The position numbers and the translations under genes are program-made. Of a stretch of 64,000 nucleotides of DNA, positions 48,832-59,533 are shown piece after piece. The notes beneath the pieces are model-generated. The model made no database searches, was not told the DNA's origin, and saw nothing but the letters and a program-made list of their open reading frames with translations. Origin of the DNA: Breoghania sp. (lineage in GTDB: Bacteria > Pseudomonadota > Alphaproteobacteria > Rhizobiales > Stappiaceae); the NCBI RefSeq assembly GCF_030066895.1, contig NZ_JASJAV010000001.1:459230-523229 (forward strand), given 5' to 3'. Numbering within the stretch: the first letter of the stretch is position 1; each line of letters opens with the position of its first letter.

Positions 48832-49129
48832 CTATGTTCCCCTAGAAACGCTTTGTAACATGACAACTGTTGGGAGATGCTCACATGCACTTCCTAAAAA
48901 ATACTTAAGTTAAAATGCTGAATCGAACAAATATTGGAAGCCACTCAGTCTTTTTGCCTATATTCCCGCCATATCCTCTGCGGAATGATACGGACAACAC
49001 TGGCGGGCGAGTCTCGGCATGTCAGATTTTCAGCCGATACTGAGCAGGTATTCCGGGCGGAAACCAAGCAATACCGTCATGTTGCGCGCCCGAAGGCCCC
49101 ATTCGAAAACGGCAGTGCGCGGTGCATAC
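48832..49129. other. Intergenic region upstream of the chemoreceptor
   Basis: About 300 bp, AT-rich at 48890-48960, between the ribosomal operon terminator and the chemoreceptor start. No gene recognised. Confidence 0.5.
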
Positions 49130-49157
49130 AAAAAAGCGACCCGAAGGCCGCTTTTTT
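49130..49157 (-). terminator. Terminator of the ribosomal protein operon, UUCG tetraloop
   Basis: On the minus strand AAAAAAGCGGCC-TTCG-GGTCGCTTTTTT: a stem of GC pairs with one G.U, a UUCG tetraloop and six T. It lies 41 bp past rplQ. The A/T flanks make it usable in both directions, but the wobble is compatible only with minus-strand RNA. Confidence 0.9.
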
Positions 49158-49198
49158 CAATCTTGTAGAGACGTAAAAGATCGTCGGACCTGAATACC

Positions 49199-49630
49199 TC
49201 AGGCTGCGGCTTCTGCCGTCTCGCTCTCTTCCGCTTCGGCGCGGGCACGATCTTCGGCGCCCTTGGCGGCCGGGTCACGATCGACCAGCTCGATCACGGC
49301 CATCGGCGCGTTGTCACCATAGCGGAAACCCGCCTTGAGCACGCGGGTGTAGCCACCCTGGCGCTCCTTGTAGCGCTCTCCGAGCGTGTCGAACAGCTTG
49401 CCGACGCTCTCGACGTCGCGGATCTGCGAGATCGCCTGACGGCGAGCGTGCAGGTCGCCGCGCTTGCCGAGCGTCACGAGCTTGTCCACGATGGGCTTAA
49501 GCTCCTTGGCCTTCGGCAGGGTGGTGACAATCTGTTCGTGCTTGATCAGCGAGGCCGCCATGTTGGCGAACATCGCCTTGCGGTGGCTCGCGGTGCGGTT
49601 GAGCTTGCGGCCGGCTTTACCGTGGCGCAT
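49199..49630 (-). CDS. rplQ: 50S ribosomal protein L17
   Basis: Last gene of the cluster, 143 residues. [20 protein letters not shown] is the family N-terminus. The start at 49630 is chosen over the upstream in-frame codon at 49663 because GGAGAGG precedes it. The C-terminal tail after about residue 118 is acidic/Ala-rich ([16 protein letters not shown]), longer than in E. coli, as is usual in alphaproteobacteria. 75 bp after rpoA. Intact. Confidence 0.97.
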   Translation of the reverse strand: MRHGKAGRKLNRTASHRKAMFANMAASLIKHEQIVTTLPKAKELKPIVDKLVTLGKRGDLHARRQAISQIRDVESVGKLFDTLGERYKERQGGYTRVLKAGFRYGDNAPMAVIELVDRDPAAKGAEDRARAEAEESETAEAAA

Positions 49631-49705
49631 GGCCCTCTCCTTCTTGACTTCCTTGGCGGCCACAAACCGCCGCTCGATAAACGATCTGGAAGTGCTTCAC
49701 GTCCA

Positions 49706-50728
49706 TCAATAATGATGTTCTTCGTAGCGCTTGGCGAGTTCTTCGATGTTCTCCGGCGGCCAGTTCGACACTTCCATGCCGAGGTGCAGGCCCATCTGCG
49801 CCAGAACTTCCTTGATCTCGTTCAGAGACTTGCGGCCGAAGTTCGGAGTGCGAAGCATCTCCGCCTCGGTCTTCTGAATGAGATCGCCGATGTAAACGAT
49901 GTTGTCGTTCTTCAGGCAGTTGGCAGAACGCACCGAAAGCTCCAGTTCGTCGACCTTCTTGAGCAGCGCCGGGTTGAACGCAAGTTCGGGAACGGCGTCC
50001 TCGGTGACCACCTTCTCCGGCTCTTCGAACGTCACGAAGATGGAGAGCTGGTCCTGAAGGATACGCGCGGCGAACGCCACGGCGTCCTCCGGCTTGATGG
50101 AACCGTCCGTCTCGACCGTCAAGGTCACCTTGTCGTAGTCGAGAACCTGGCCCTCACGGGTGTTCTCGACCTTGTAGGAAACCTTGCGCGCCGGGGAATA
50201 GAGGCTGTCGACGGCGATCAGGCCGATCGGAGCATCTTCCGGACGGTTGCGGTCGGCCGCAACATAGCCCTTGCCGGTGTCGACGGTGAACTCCATGCGG
50301 ATCTCGGTGCCCTCGTCCAGCGTGCAGAGCACGAGTTCGGGGTTCAGGATCTCGATGTCGCCCACGGTCTGGATGTCGCCGGCGGTAACGGTGCCTGGAC
50401 CCTGCTTGCGCAGAACCATGCGCTTGGGGCCCTCGCCCTGCATCTTCAGGGCGATTTCCTTGATGTTGAGGACGATATCGGTCACGTCCTCGCGCACACC
50501 CGGAATGGACGAAAACTCGTGCAGCACGCCGTCGATCTGCACCGCGGTCACGGCCGCGCCCTGCAGCGACGACAGCAGCACGCGCCGCAGCGCATTGCCG
50601 AGCGTCAGACCGAAACCGCGTTCCAGCGGCTCGGCAACCACCGTCACCACGCGGCGCGGATCGTCACCCGGCTTGATATCAAGCTTGGTCGGCTTGATCA
50701 GCTCTTGCCAGTTTTTCTGAATGGTCAC
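49706..50728 (-). CDS. rpoA: RNA polymerase alpha subunit
   Basis: 340 residues from GTG 50728 ([20 protein letters not shown]). The N-terminal dimerisation domain holds [20 protein letters not shown]; the C-terminal domain that binds UP elements and activators has [20 protein letters not shown], with the conserved Arg. Intact. 118 bp after rpsK, 75 bp before rplQ. Confidence 0.98.
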   Translation of the reverse strand: MTIQKNWQELIKPTKLDIKPGDDPRRVVTVVAEPLERGFGLTLGNALRRVLLSSLQGAAVTAVQIDGVLHEFSSIPGVREDVTDIVLNIKEIALKMQGEGPKRMVLRKQGPGTVTAGDIQTVGDIEILNPELVLCTLDEGTEIRMEFTVDTGKGYVAADRNRPEDAPIGLIAVDSLYSPARKVSYKVENTREGQVLDYDKVTLTVETDGSIKPEDAVAFAARILQDQLSIFVTFEEPEKVVTEDAVPELAFNPALLKKVDELELSVRSANCLKNDNIVYIGDLIQKTEAEMLRTPNFGRKSLNEIKEVLAQMGLHLGMEVSNWPPENIEELAKRYEEHHY

Positions 50729-50846
50729 GTCAAAAACCCTTTCGGCTTTCCCGCCGGCTCCCGAAGTCCGGCCATACCTTGCCTAAAGAGAGGAAACGAA
50801 GTGGCGGAGAAGCGAACTCCCCTCGCCTACGAACAAAGCGGCGCGA

Positions 50847-51236
50847 CTAGACGCGGCGGCGCTTCGGCGGACGGCAGCCGTTGTGCGGGATCGGCGTCAC
50901 GTCACGGATCGAGGTGATCGTGAAACCCGCAGCCTGCAGCGCGCGCAGAGCAGACTCACGTCCCGAACCCGGACCGCGAACCTCGACCTCAAGCGTACGC
51001 ATGCCGTGCTCCTGCGCCTTCTTGGCAGCATCTTCGGCAGCGACCTGAGCCGCATACGGCGTAGACTTGCGCGAGCCCTTGAAGCCCATAGTACCAGCGG
51101 ACGACCACGAAATCGCGTTGCCCTGTGCGTCGGTGATGGTGATCAGCGTGTTGTTGAACGTGGAGTTCACGTGCGCAACGCCGGAGGTGATGTTCTTACG
51201 CTCGCGACGACGTATGCGCGCCGGTTCCTTCGCCAT
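50847..51236 (-). CDS. rpsK: 30S ribosomal protein S11
   Basis: 129 residues. [20 protein letters not shown] at the start and [15 protein letters not shown] at the end, both typical; contacts the 3' end of 16S rRNA on the platform. The frame extends to 51338, but AAAGGT lies just upstream of 51236. Spacers of 155 bp (to rpsM) and 118 bp (to rpoA) are wider than within the S10 and spc parts. Confidence 0.97.
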   Translation of the reverse strand: MAKEPARIRRRERKNITSGVAHVNSTFNNTLITITDAQGNAISWSSAGTMGFKGSRKSTPYAAQVAAEDAAKKAQEHGMRTLEVEVRGPGSGRESALRALQAAGFTITSIRDVTPIPHNGCRPPKRRRV

Positions 51237-51391
51237 TCTCAATTTACCTTTCAATCGATCTCGACACCGCCGTATTCCCGGCGGCTCCACCGGATGCCGC
51301 AAAAGCCGCGCTCCTTCGGAACACAACCTTTCCGGCATGAATGCTTGACCTTCCTGCCACCCTTATCAGGCAGTCGACCGATCTTTCCGGC

Positions 51392-51760
51392 TTACTTCTT
51401 CTTGCCGGCAATCGGCTTGGCCGGACCCTTGCGGGTACGGGCATTCGTGTGGGTGCGCTGACCGCGCACCGGCAGGCTGCGACGATGGCGCAGGCCGCGA
51501 TAGCAGCCCAGGTCCATCAGACGCTTGATGTTCATCGCAGTCTCACGACGCAGATCACCTTCCACGAGATAGTCGCGGTCGATAGCTTCGCGGATCTGGA
51601 TAACCTCGGCATCGGACAGTTCGTTCACACGGCGCTCCGGCGCGATACCAACCTTTTCGATGATATCCTTCGCCTTTGCCGCACCAATGCCGTGAATGTA
51701 CTGCAGCGCGATCAGGACGCGCTTGTTCGTCGGGATGTTGACGCCAGCAATACGGGCCAC
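51392..51760 (-). CDS. rpsM: 30S ribosomal protein S13
   Basis: 122 residues from GTG 51760 ([20 protein letters not shown]). Head protein forming bridges to L5 and 23S rRNA; the C-terminal basic tail [20 protein letters not shown] is present. GGAGA precedes the start. 209 bp separate it from adk upstream. Confidence 0.97.
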   Translation of the reverse strand: MARIAGVNIPTNKRVLIALQYIHGIGAAKAKDIIEKVGIAPERRVNELSDAEVIQIREAIDRDYLVEGDLRRETAMNIKRLMDLGCYRGLRHRRSLPVRGQRTHTNARTRKGPAKPIAGKKK

Positions 51761-51969
51761 GCTTATTTCTCCTTTTCGGCCCGCGCCTCTTTTTGCGGGG
51801 CCCATCGTCTGTCGGTCGTTTGTCGCTAAATTGATCGCGCGTCGCAGACACGACAAGATCGGACTGATTTTCGCTAAACCGGCGCCGACCGCATAAATTT
51901 CGTGATTTGCGCCGGGTATTACTGGATTTAGCCGCGCGACGCAACCGTCACGTGGCCATCATCTTGAAC

Positions 51970-52551
51970 TCAGGCCGTCGTACTCTCGTGAAGGAGGGCG
52001 TCGATCTCAGCAGCCACCTCATCAATAGACTTCATCCCGTCGACGGATTTGAGCATGCCGCGCTCGGAATAGAAGGAAACGAGAGGTGCGGTCTGGGCGT
52101 GATAGACCTCAAGGCGCTTGCGCAGCGTCTCGATATTGTCGTCCGCCCGGGCGCCGCCGGTCTCCTTGGCGCGCTTTTCGATTCGCTCCGCCAGGATCTC
52201 GTCGTCGACCCGCAGCTCGATCACCGCATCAAGCGCGGTCTCATGCTTGGCCAACAGGGCTTCAAGAGCCTCGGCCTGCGCGATGGTGCGCGGGAAGCCA
52301 TCCAGGATGTAGCCGTTGGCGCAATCGGGCTCGCCGGTGCGATCCTCGATGATCTTGACCATGATGTCGTCGGAGACGAGATCACCGCGATCCATCACTT
52401 CCTTGGCCTTGAGAGCGATCGGCGTTGCGGCCTTCACCGCGGCCCGCAGCATGTCTCCCGTGGAGAGCTGAACGATACCGTGCTTCTTGACCAATCGTTC
52501 GGCCTGAGTGCCCTTGCCGGCACCCGGAGGTCCCAAAAGGATGAGCTTCAT
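51970..52551 (-). CDS. adk: Adenylate kinase (short-lid type)
   Basis: Catalyses ATP + AMP to 2 ADP. 193 residues, the short form without the Zn-finger-like LID insertion. P-loop [19 protein letters not shown] site [14 protein letters not shown] segment [16 protein letters not shown], short lid region [14 protein letters not shown]. The start overlaps the secY stop by four bases (ATGA), so the two are translationally coupled. Confidence 0.97.
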   Translation of the reverse strand: MKLILLGPPGAGKGTQAERLVKKHGIVQLSTGDMLRAAVKAATPIALKAKEVMDRGDLVSDDIMVKIIEDRTGEPDCANGYILDGFPRTIAQAEALEALLAKHETALDAVIELRVDDEILAERIEKRAKETGGARADDNIETLRKRLEVYHAQTAPLVSFYSERGMLKSVDGMKSIDEVAAEIDALLHESTTA

Positions 52552-53879
52552 CGGTGCTTACCCCTGAGCTTTGATTTCTTGACCAGGCCCTCATATTGGT
52601 GCGCCAGCAGATGACCTTGGATCTGCGAAACCGTGTCCATCGTAACACTGACAACGATCAGCAGAGACGTACCACCGAAATAGAACGGAACACCGGTTGC
52701 CGATATTAGAAATTCGGGCAAGAGGCAGACGAGAACCAGATAGATCGCCCCGAGTACGGTAACACGCGTCAGGACGTAATCGATATACTGAGCGGTTCGC
52801 TCGCCCGGACGAATGCCGGGGATGAAGCCGCCGTGCTTCTTCAGATTGTCCGCGGTATCGGCCGGATTGAACACGATCGCGGTGTAGAAGAAGGCGAAGA
52901 AGATGATCATCGCCGCATAGAGCAGCATGTAGAGCGGCTGGCCGTGGTCGAGCAGCGCCGTCACCGTCGTCAGCCACTCAGGCCCCGTGCTGGAGGCGAA
53001 GTTCGCGACCGTTGCCGGAACCAGCAGCAGCGAAGACGCGAAGATCGGCGGGATGACGCCCGAGGTGTTGAGCTTCAGCGGCAGGAACGAGGTGTTGCCC
53101 TCGAACATGCGGTTGCCCTGCTGGCGCTTGGGATACTGGATCAGCAGCCGACGCTGGGCACGCTCCATGAAGACGATGAACGCGATGACGATGACCGCAA
53201 CGACGATGATGCCGAGGATCACGACGGTCGAGATTGCACCCTGACGACCAAGTTCCAGCGTTCCGGCGACGACCTTGGGAAGGCCCGCGACGATACCGGA
53301 GAAGATGATCAGAGATATGCCGTTGCCGATGCCGCGCGAGGTGATCTGCTCACCAAGCCACATCAGGAACATCGTGCCGCCGGTCAGCGTGATGACGGTG
53401 GAAAGCCGGAAGAACAGGCCCGGATCGAGCACCAGATTCGACTGGCCTTCGAGGCCGACCGAAATGCCGTAGGCCTGAAGGGCAGCCAGGATGACGGTTA
53501 TGTACCGCGTCCACTGGTTTATGACCTTGCGGCCCGCCTCGCCTTCCTTCTTCAACTGCTCCAGCGACGGAACAACCGTTGTCATCAGCTGAATGATAAT
53601 GGAGGCGGAAATGTAGGGCATGATGCCCAGCGCAAAGATCGCCATGCGCCCCACGGCGCCACCGGCGAACATGTTGAACAGGCCGATGATGCCGTTCTGC
53701 TGCTGGTTGAAGACCTGTGCCAGGGCTTCCGGATTGATGCCGGGCATCGGGATATAGGTGCCCAGCCGATACACCAGCAACGCACCAACCGTAAACCAGA
53801 TGCGCTTCTTGAGTTCGGTCGCCTTGGAGAAGGCCGAAAAATTGAGATTAGAAGCGAGTTGTTCAGCCGCAGACGCCAT
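52548..53879 (-). CDS. secY: Preprotein translocase subunit SecY
   Basis: Core of the Sec channel; ten membrane helices, 443 residues from ATG 53879 ([20 protein letters not shown]). Plug and pore region [20 protein letters not shown]; cytoplasmic loop with [15 protein letters not shown] signature seen as [18 protein letters not shown]; late helix region [13 protein letters not shown] at the end. It follows rplO after an unusually long 334-bp spacer and is coupled to adk. Confidence 0.97.
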   Translation of the reverse strand: MASAAEQLASNLNFSAFSKATELKKRIWFTVGALLVYRLGTYIPMPGINPEALAQVFNQQQNGIIGLFNMFAGGAVGRMAIFALGIMPYISASIIIQLMTTVVPSLEQLKKEGEAGRKVINQWTRYITVILAALQAYGISVGLEGQSNLVLDPGLFFRLSTVITLTGGTMFLMWLGEQITSRGIGNGISLIIFSGIVAGLPKVVAGTLELGRQGAISTVVILGIIVVAVIVIAFIVFMERAQRRLLIQYPKRQQGNRMFEGNTSFLPLKLNTSGVIPPIFASSLLLVPATVANFASSTGPEWLTTVTALLDHGQPLYMLLYAAMIIFFAFFYTAIVFNPADTADNLKKHGGFIPGIRPGERTAQYIDYVLTRVTVLGAIYLVLVCLLPEFLISATGVPFYFGGTSLLIVVSVTMDTVSQIQGHLLAHQYEGLVKKSKLRGKHR

Positions 53880-54213
53880 GCCGCACTCCGGTCGAGCCCT
53901 TGATGCCGGACCGGCCACCGCCTTGGGCCGCGAACCGCGGCGCGGCGAACCATCCGAACGTTCCCTAGAATCGTATTCCAGCCCCACCGAATCGGCGGAA
54001 CCCCGAATAAATACGATCTAGCCATATACCTGAAGCGAGCTCCGATCGACCCTGCCCTCGAGGCATTTGCGACCACTCGCTCCCGCAGTCCACAAGCCGA
54101 ATCTCGACGATCTATCGGCTCCCGCAACCGCAAACGGCGAAATGCTGCCATTTCGCCGCGAAAGCTACGGTCCGGCCGTTGGGCCGGATCTTTTCTCTCG
54201 TGCCGTCAGGCCT
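53880..54213. other. 334-bp spacer between rplO and secY with two hairpins
   Basis: No coding frame. Two adjacent hairpins lie just after rplO: a 10-bp perfect stem (54135-54144 with 54149-54158, loop CTGC) and a 9-bp stem (54169-54177 with 54182-54190, loop GTTG, one G.U). Neither has a T run in the operon direction. They may cause attenuation or RNA processing before secY. Confidence 0.7.
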
Positions 54214-54714
54214 TTAAGCCTTATACTCGGCCTTGACCTCTGCGGCCGGCGCCTTCGGCGCAACAACCGTGGCCTTACCGCCGGCCTTCTCGACCGCCTC
54301 GATCGCCGAGCGCGAAGCACCCGCGATCTCGAAGGACACCTTGGCCCTCAGCTCACCATCGCCCAGGAGACGGACACCATCCTTGACGTGACGCAGGACG
54401 CCGGCGGCCTTCAGCGTTTCCGCCGTCACCGTTTCCTTGGCATCCAGCTTGCCGGCATCAATCGCCGCCTGCACTGGGCCGAGGCTCACGATGTTGAGGT
54501 CCTTCGCAAAGATGTTGGTGAAGCCACGCTTCGGCAGACGCCGATGCAGCGGCATCTGGCCGCCTTCAAAGCCCTTGATCGCGACGCCGGAACGGGACTT
54601 CTGGCCCTTGACGCCACGGCCACCCGTCTTGCCCTTGCCGGAGCCGATACCCCGACCGACACGGGTTCGCGCCGGGCTGGAACCCGGATTGTCGCGCAAA
54701 TCGTTGAGTTTCAT
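54214..54714 (-). CDS. rplO: 50S ribosomal protein L15
   Basis: 166 residues. [20 protein letters not shown] start and the glycine-rich RNA-binding segment [20 protein letters not shown]. The C-terminal extension ([13 protein letters not shown]) is Ala/Lys-rich. 22 bp after rpmD. Last gene before the long spacer to secY. Confidence 0.97.
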   Translation of the reverse strand: MKLNDLRDNPGSSPARTRVGRGIGSGKGKTGGRGVKGQKSRSGVAIKGFEGGQMPLHRRLPKRGFTNIFAKDLNIVSLGPVQAAIDAGKLDAKETVTAETLKAAGVLRHVKDGVRLLGDGELRAKVSFEIAGASRSAIEAVEKAGGKATVVAPKAPAAEVKAEYKA

Positions 54715-54736
54715 TTTCTAATCTCTCCGCTCCCGT

Positions 54737-54931
54737 TTACGCGTCTTCAACAACGCGTACAAGGTGCTGGACCTTCCAGATCATGCCGCGCACTGCGGGC
54801 GTATCCTCAAGGGTGCTCCGACGGTGCATTTTGTTGAGGCCGAGACCAACCAGCGTGGCACGCTGGATACAGGGGCGCCGAATGGGACTACCGATCTGCT
54901 CGATCGTGACGGTCTTTTCACTCTTCGCCAT
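54737..54931 (-). CDS. rpmD: 50S ribosomal protein L30
   Basis: 64 residues from ATG 54931 ([20 protein letters not shown]), with the signature [20 protein letters not shown]. The frame opens at 55012, but that part overlaps the rpsE stop and is not conserved. 40 bp after rpsE. Confidence 0.97.
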   Translation of the reverse strand: MAKSEKTVTIEQIGSPIRRPCIQRATLVGLGLNKMHRRSTLEDTPAVRGMIWKVQHLVRVVEDA

Positions 54932-54971
54932 GGGAATACCCTTGTTCAACTGGGGACGCCGCGAGCCGGCG

Positions 54972-55538
54972 TCAACCCTCGGCGCCGGCTGCGCCGGCAT
55001 CATCGAGATCACGACGGCGGGCCTGAAGCGTCGACACCTTCATGCCGCGGCGCGCTGCCACGGAACGGGGGCTGTCTTCACGCTTCAACGCGTCGAACGT
55101 CGCGCGAACCATGTTGTACGGGTTGGACGAGCCGAGCGACTTGGCCACCACGTCCTGCACACCCAACGTCTCGAAGACGGCGCGCATCGGACCACCCGCG
55201 ATGATGCCGGTGCCGGGAGGCGCGGCCCGCAGGATGACCTTGCCGGCACCGTGGCGGCCGGCAACGTCGTGATGCAGCGTGCGGCCTTCGCGTAGCGGAA
55301 CCCGAACGAGTTCACGCTTCGCGAGTTCCGTTGCCTTGCGAATTGCCTCGGGCACTTCGCGTGCCTTGCCGTGACCGAAACCGACCCGGCCCTTCTGATC
55401 GCCGCCGACAACGAGTGCGGCAAAGCCGAAGCGACGGCCGCCCTTGACCACCTTCGCCACGCGGTTGATGTGGACCAGCTTGTCGACGAACTCGCTGTCG
55501 CGCTCGTCGCGATCCCGATCGCGGTTGTCTCTAGCCAT
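54972..55538 (-). CDS. rpsE: 30S ribosomal protein S5
   Basis: 188 residues. The N-terminus is Arg/Asp-rich ([20 protein letters not shown]); the double-stranded RNA-binding fold begins with [20 protein letters not shown] and continues [20 protein letters not shown]. Ram-site region ends [17 protein letters not shown]. 38 bp after rplR. Confidence 0.97.
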   Translation of the reverse strand: MARDNRDRDRDERDSEFVDKLVHINRVAKVVKGGRRFGFAALVVGGDQKGRVGFGHGKAREVPEAIRKATELAKRELVRVPLREGRTLHHDVAGRHGAGKVILRAAPPGTGIIAGGPMRAVFETLGVQDVVAKSLGSSNPYNMVRATFDALKREDSPRSVAARRGMKVSTLQARRRDLDDAGAAGAEG

Positions 55539-55576
55539 AATTCAGTTCCGTATCTGCGCGCCGGATGAAGCGCCGC

Positions 55577-55939
55577 TCAGAATTCAAGACCGCCTTCACG
55601 CGCGGCATCGGCGAGCGCTTTGACACGCCCGTGATAGATGTAACCGCCACGGTCGAACACGACCTGCTTGACGCCCGCCTTGACAGCCCGCTCGGCAATC
55701 AGCTTGCCGACAACACTGGCGGCCGAGGTGTTCGCACCGGTCCTCAGACCGTCGCGCAGATCCTTGTCCAAGGTCGACGCGGAAGCAACAGTATGCCCCT
55801 TCTCGTCGTCGATGACCTGGGCGTAGATGTTCTTCGACGAACGATGGACGGAAAGCCGAAGCCGTCCGTTTGCCACCGCCTTGATCGAACGGCGGACGCG
55901 ATTGCGGCGACGCTCGAAAGTATTCTTGGTCTTCGCCAT
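55577..55939 (-). CDS. rplR: 50S ribosomal protein L18
   Basis: 120 residues; binds 5S r[23 protein letters not shown] at the basic N-terminus and the end [17 protein letters not shown] are typical. 12 bp after rplF. Confidence 0.97.
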   Translation of the reverse strand: MAKTKNTFERRRNRVRRSIKAVANGRLRLSVHRSSKNIYAQVIDDEKGHTVASASTLDKDLRDGLRTGANTSAASVVGKLIAERAVKAGVKQVVFDRGGYIYHGRVKALADAAREGGLEF

Positions 55940-55951
55940 GACAGCGCCTCG

Positions 55952-56485
55952 TTACTTCTTCTTGCCTTCTTTGCGAACGATGTACTCGCCCACATAGCGC
56001 ACACCCTTGCCCTTGTAGGGCTCCGGCGGCCGATACTCGCGAATCTCGGCCGCGACCTGGCCGACCTGCTGCTTGTTGATGCCGGTAATCACGACCTCGG
56101 TCGGCTTCGGACAGGCCACCTGGATCCCTTCCGGGATCTCGTAGACCACGTCGTGCGAGAAGCCGAGCGCGAGCTGCAGGTTCTTGCCCTGCATCTGCGC
56201 ACGATAACCGACGCCGGAGATTTCCAGTTTCTTTTCAAAGCCCGAGGACACGCCGGTCACGAGGTTCTGAACCATCGTGCGGGACATGCCCCACATCGCC
56301 CGCGCCTGCTTGCTATCATCGCGCGGGTCGATCTTGATACTGTCATCCGTCATCTGGGCGACAACGAACTCATTAAGGACAAAATCGAGTTGACCCTTCG
56401 GGCCCTTCACTTCGACCCTCTGTCCGTCAATCGTTGCGGTCACACCGTTCGGTACGAGGACAGCCTTTTTGCCAATACTAGACAT
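55952..56485 (-). CDS. rplF: 50S ribosomal protein L6
   Basis: 177 residues from ATG 56485 ([20 protein letters not shown]). The C-terminal motif [20 protein letters not shown] is diagnostic. The frame opens at 56572, but that part is not conserved. 52 bp after rpsH. Confidence 0.97.
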   Translation of the reverse strand: MSSIGKKAVLVPNGVTATIDGQRVEVKGPKGQLDFVLNEFVVAQMTDDSIKIDPRDDSKQARAMWGMSRTMVQNLVTGVSSGFEKKLEISGVGYRAQMQGKNLQLALGFSHDVVYEIPEGIQVACPKPTEVVITGINKQQVGQVAAEIREYRPPEPYKGKGVRYVGEYIVRKEGKKK

Positions 56486-56537
56486 GAAACCAACCTGTCC
56501 GGTTCGATCGTTTACTTCAGCGGTGGCCCCGCGCGTC

Positions 56538-56936
56538 TTAGAAGACGCGGCAGAGCACCTCACCACCAACATTCTCGTCCCGCGCCTGATGATCGCTCAT
56601 CACGCCCTTGGGCGTGGAAAGGATCGACACGCCGAAGCCGTTGTTGACCCGCGGGATGTTCTTGACCGACGAGTACACCCGCCGACCCGGCTTGGAAATC
56701 CGCGAGATCTCGCGAATGACCGGCTCGCCATCGTAGTACTTGAGTTCGATCTCGAACTCCGACTTGCCGCCGTCGAATTCAACCTTGCTGTAGCCGCGGA
56801 TATAGCCTTCGGCTTCCAGCACATCAAGCACGCCACCGCGCAGCCGCGAGGCCGGAGTGCTGACCTTTGTCTTGCGCCGCATCTGCGCATTGCGGATGCG
56901 GGTCAACATATCCCCCAAGGGATCCGTGATCGCCAT
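56538..56936 (-). CDS. rpsH: 30S ribosomal protein S8
   Basis: 132 residues; primary binder of the 16S central domain and, in E. coli, translational repressor of the spc operon. [20 protein letters not shown] at the start; the family signature is [20 protein letters not shown] near the end. 10 bp after rpsN. Confidence 0.97.
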   Translation of the reverse strand: MAITDPLGDMLTRIRNAQMRRKTKVSTPASRLRGGVLDVLEAEGYIRGYSKVEFDGGKSEFEIELKYYDGEPVIREISRISKPGRRVYSSVKNIPRVNNGFGVSILSTPKGVMSDHQARDENVGGEVLCRVF

Positions 56937-56946
56937 TGGGCTCTCC

Positions 56947-57252
56947 TTACCAGCTCGACTTGACCAGGCCCGGGATCCGTCCCTGGGACCCGAGTTCGCG
57001 CAGGGCGATACGCGACATCTTCAGCTTCCGGTACACACCACGGGGGCGTCCGGTAACCTCACAGCGGTTCCGCAGCCGCGTCTTGGAAGAGTTGCGGGGC
57101 AGCTCGGCCAGCTTCAGCCGGGCGGCGAACCGCTCTTCCAGGGACAACGACTCGTCGCGAGCAATCGCCTTCAGCCGGGCACGCTTGCCGGCAAACTTCT
57201 TAACCAGCCTAGACCGCCGGTTATTCTTTTCGATCGCGCTCTTCTTGGCCAT
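56947..57252 (-). CDS. rpsN: 30S ribosomal protein S14 (zinc-free form)
   Basis: 101 residues, the long form without the two CxxC zinc motifs. [20 protein letters not shown] start and [20 protein letters not shown] signature. 30 bp after rplE. Confidence 0.97.
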   Translation of the reverse strand: MAKKSAIEKNNRRSRLVKKFAGKRARLKAIARDESLSLEERFAARLKLAELPRNSSKTRLRNRCEVTGRPRGVYRKLKMSRIALRELGSQGRIPGLVKSSW

Positions 57253-57282
57253 GGTGTCTTATGTCCTCGTCCGATCGGTCAA

Positions 57283-57840
57283 CTACTGGCGGAACGGGAA
57301 GTCGAAGGCACGCAGCAATTCGCGCGCTTCATCATCCGTCTTCGCCGTGGTGCACACGATCACATCCATGCCCCAGATCTGATCAACTTCGTCGTAGTTG
57401 ATCTCGGGAAACACGATGTGCTCCTTGATGCCCATCGCGTAGTTGCCGCGCCCGTCGAAGCTCTTCGGACTCAGGCCGCGGAAGTCACGAACGCGCGGCA
57501 GCGCAATGGTGACCAGGCGATCGAGGAATTCATACATCTGCGCACGGCGCAGTGTAACCTTCGCTCCAAGCGGCATGCCTTCGCGAACCTTGAAGGTCGC
57601 GATCGACTTGCGCGCATGGGTGACCACGGGCTTCTGACCGGCGATCTTCGCCAGGTCGTTGGCCGCGATCTGCGCCTTCTTGCTGTCAGCAATGGACTCG
57701 CCGACGCCCATGTTGAGGACGATCTTCTCAAGCGCGGAAACCTGCATCGGGTTTGCGTAGCTGAACTTTTCCTGCAGCTTCGCACGCACGACTTCGTCGT
57801 AATGCTTCTTGAGCCGGGGCTCGTACTTGGTGTCAGCCAT
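57283..57840 (-). CDS. rplE: 50S ribosomal protein L5
   Basis: 185 residues; binds 5S rRNA and contacts S13. [20 protein letters not shown] start; signature [39 protein letters not shown]. Overlaps rplX by eight bases. Confidence 0.97.
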   Translation of the reverse strand: MADTKYEPRLKKHYDEVVRAKLQEKFSYANPMQVSALEKIVLNMGVGESIADSKKAQIAANDLAKIAGQKPVVTHARKSIATFKVREGMPLGAKVTLRRAQMYEFLDRLVTIALPRVRDFRGLSPKSFDGRGNYAMGIKEHIVFPEINYDEVDQIWGMDVIVCTTAKTDDEARELLRAFDFPFRQ

Positions 57841-58150
57841 CGATCAGGTCTCCCGAACGCTTGGCAATCCGAACCTTGCGGCCTTCATCCGTGGTCTTGA
57901 ACCCGATCCGCGTGGCCTTCCCGTCCTTGGGATCGGCCAGCGCCACGTTGGAAACGTGAATCGGCAGTTCCTTGGCGATGATGCCGCCCTCATCCTGCGC
58001 CGTCTGGCGCTGGTGGCGACGGGCAACGTTCACGCCACGTACGAGCACGCGGGACTCCGCCGGCAGGACCGAAATGACTTCGCCGGTCTTGCCCTTGTCG
58101 CGGCCGGTGCGCACGATGACCGTGTCGCCCTTCTTGATCTTCGCGGCCAT
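57833..58150 (-). CDS. rplX: 50S ribosomal protein L24
   Basis: 105 residues; assembly initiator. KOW motif [20 protein letters not shown] at the start. One-base overlap with rplN and eight-base overlap with rplE. Confidence 0.97.
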   Translation of the reverse strand: MAAKIKKGDTVIVRTGRDKGKTGEVISVLPAESRVLVRGVNVARRHQRQTAQDEGGIIAKELPIHVSNVALADPKDGKATRIGFKTTDEGRKVRIAKRSGDLIDG

Positions 58151-58518
58151 TAGAGCACCTCCGGTGCAAGCGAAATGATCTTCATATGGTTCTTGGCACG
58201 CAGCTCGCGCGGCACCGGGCCGAAGATACGGGTCCCGACCGGCTCCTTGCTGTTATTGATCAACACAGCTGCATTGCGGTCGAAGCGAATGACGGACCCG
58301 TCGGCGCGGCGAATATCCCGTGCCGTGCGCACGACGACCGCCTTCATGACGTCGCCCTTCTTCACCTTCCCCCGAGGGATGGCTTCCTTGACGGAGACGA
58401 CGATGATGTCGCCAACGCCAGCATACTTGCGCTTCGAGCCGCCAAGCACCTTGATGCACATAACGCGACGCGCGCCGGAATTATCCGCCACGTCCAGATT
58501 TGTTTGCATCTGAATCAT
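58150..58518 (-). CDS. rplN: 50S ribosomal protein L14
   Basis: 122 residues. [20 protein letters not shown] start; [20 protein letters not shown]; ends [10 protein letters not shown]. Forms an intersubunit bridge with 16S helix 14. 64 bp after rpsQ. Confidence 0.97.
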   Translation of the reverse strand: MIQMQTNLDVADNSGARRVMCIKVLGGSKRKYAGVGDIIVVSVKEAIPRGKVKKGDVMKAVVVRTARDIRRADGSVIRFDRNAAVLINNSKEPVGTRIFGPVPRELRAKNHMKIISLAPEVL

Positions 58519-58582
58519 GACTGGCCGCCTTGTTCTTCTGTCGGCCCCTTAATACAGGGGTCCGGATGCATGATTAGTCGTG

Positions 58583-58834
58583 TCAGTTGGCGGAGATTTC
58601 CGCCGTCCCCGGGACGACTCCCCACCGTTTGTTCTTCGAAATCGGAGCACATTCCTGGATCAGAATGGTGTCGCCGACCTTGCAGGCATTATCTGCATCA
58701 TGCGCCTTGTACTTCTTGAAGCGGCGCACGGTCTTTTTCAGCAACGGGTGGGTAAAGCGGCGCTCCACCTTCACCACGACCGTCTTGTCGTTCTTGTCGC
58801 TGACGACGATGCCCTGGAGGACTCGCTTCGGCAT
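58583..58834 (-). CDS. rpsQ: 30S ribosomal protein S17
   Basis: 83 residues. [20 protein letters not shown] start and the signature [20 protein letters not shown] near the end. 9 bp after rpmC. Confidence 0.97.
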   Translation of the reverse strand: MPKRVLQGIVVSDKNDKTVVVKVERRFTHPLLKKTVRRFKKYKAHDADNACKVGDTILIQECAPISKNKRWGVVPGTAEISAN

Positions 58835-58843
58835 CTTCGCCTC

Positions 58844-59050
58844 CTATGCGTTTGCGTTTCCGGTCGCGCGCTGTGCGCGGACCTCTGTCTGGATGCGCGC
58901 GATATCGCGGCGAACCTGCCGCACGCGCGCCGTGTTCTCGAGCTGACCGGTCGCCTTCTGAAAGCGCAAGTTGAACTGCTCCTTCTTCAGCTTCTCCAGC
59001 TCCTCGCGGAGCTGGTCCGGGGTCAGAGCCCGCACATCACTCGCCTTCAT
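58844..59050 (-). CDS. rpmC: 50S ribosomal protein L29
   Basis: 68 residues from ATG 59050 ([20 protein letters not shown]); signature [14 protein letters not shown]. Located at the tunnel exit. The frame opens at 59170 inside rplP; that part is not conserved. Confidence 0.97.
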   Translation of the reverse strand: MKASDVRALTPDQLREELEKLKKEQFNLRFQKATGQLENTARVRQVRRDIARIQTEVRAQRATGNANA

Positions 59051-59072
59051 GGCTTTCACTCCTGTGTTCCGC

Positions 59073-59486
59073 TCACTCGGCGATGCGCTGGACGAACCGG
59101 CACTTGATCGGCAACTTCGCCGCACCGAGACGCAGCGCTTCACGCGCGATCGACTCCGCGACACCGTCAATCTCGAACATCACCCGGCCCGGCTTGACGC
59201 GGGCCGCCCAGTACTCGGGGACACCCTTACCTTTACCCATGCGCACTTCCGTCGGCTTAGACGACACCGGCACATCCGGGAAGATGCGGACCCACACACG
59301 CCCGGCACGCTTTATGTGACGGGTGATCGCACGACGGGCCGCCTCGATCTGGCGCGCTGTGATGCGCTCCGGCTCGACGGCCTTCAAGCCGAAGGCGCCG
59401 AAACTCAGATCGGTTCCGCCCTTGGCATTGCCGTGGATGCGGCCCTTGTGCTGCTTGCGGAACTTTGTTCGCTTTGGCTGCAGCAT
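59073..59486 (-). CDS. rplP: 50S ribosomal protein L16
   Basis: 137 residues. [20 protein letters not shown] start; [20 protein letters not shown] in the basic loop; ends [14 protein letters not shown]. Near the tRNA elbow site. 47 bp after rpsC. Confidence 0.97.
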   Translation of the reverse strand: MLQPKRTKFRKQHKGRIHGNAKGGTDLSFGAFGLKAVEPERITARQIEAARRAITRHIKRAGRVWVRIFPDVPVSSKPTEVRMGKGKGVPEYWAARVKPGRVMFEIDGVAESIAREALRLGAAKLPIKCRFVQRIAE

Positions 59487-59533
59487 TGTTGCTCTCTCGC
59501 TTTCTTAGATCCCTACCGAACGACCGCTACCGA

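Noticed and set aside
1..49000. All frameshifts as plain sequencing errors
   Set aside because: Many are homopolymer indels, so some could be errors. But lesions avoid about 31 kb of core genes, and a 16-bp duplication, an H-box deletion and a 200-bp deletion are not typical base-calling errors. Kept as a caveat only.
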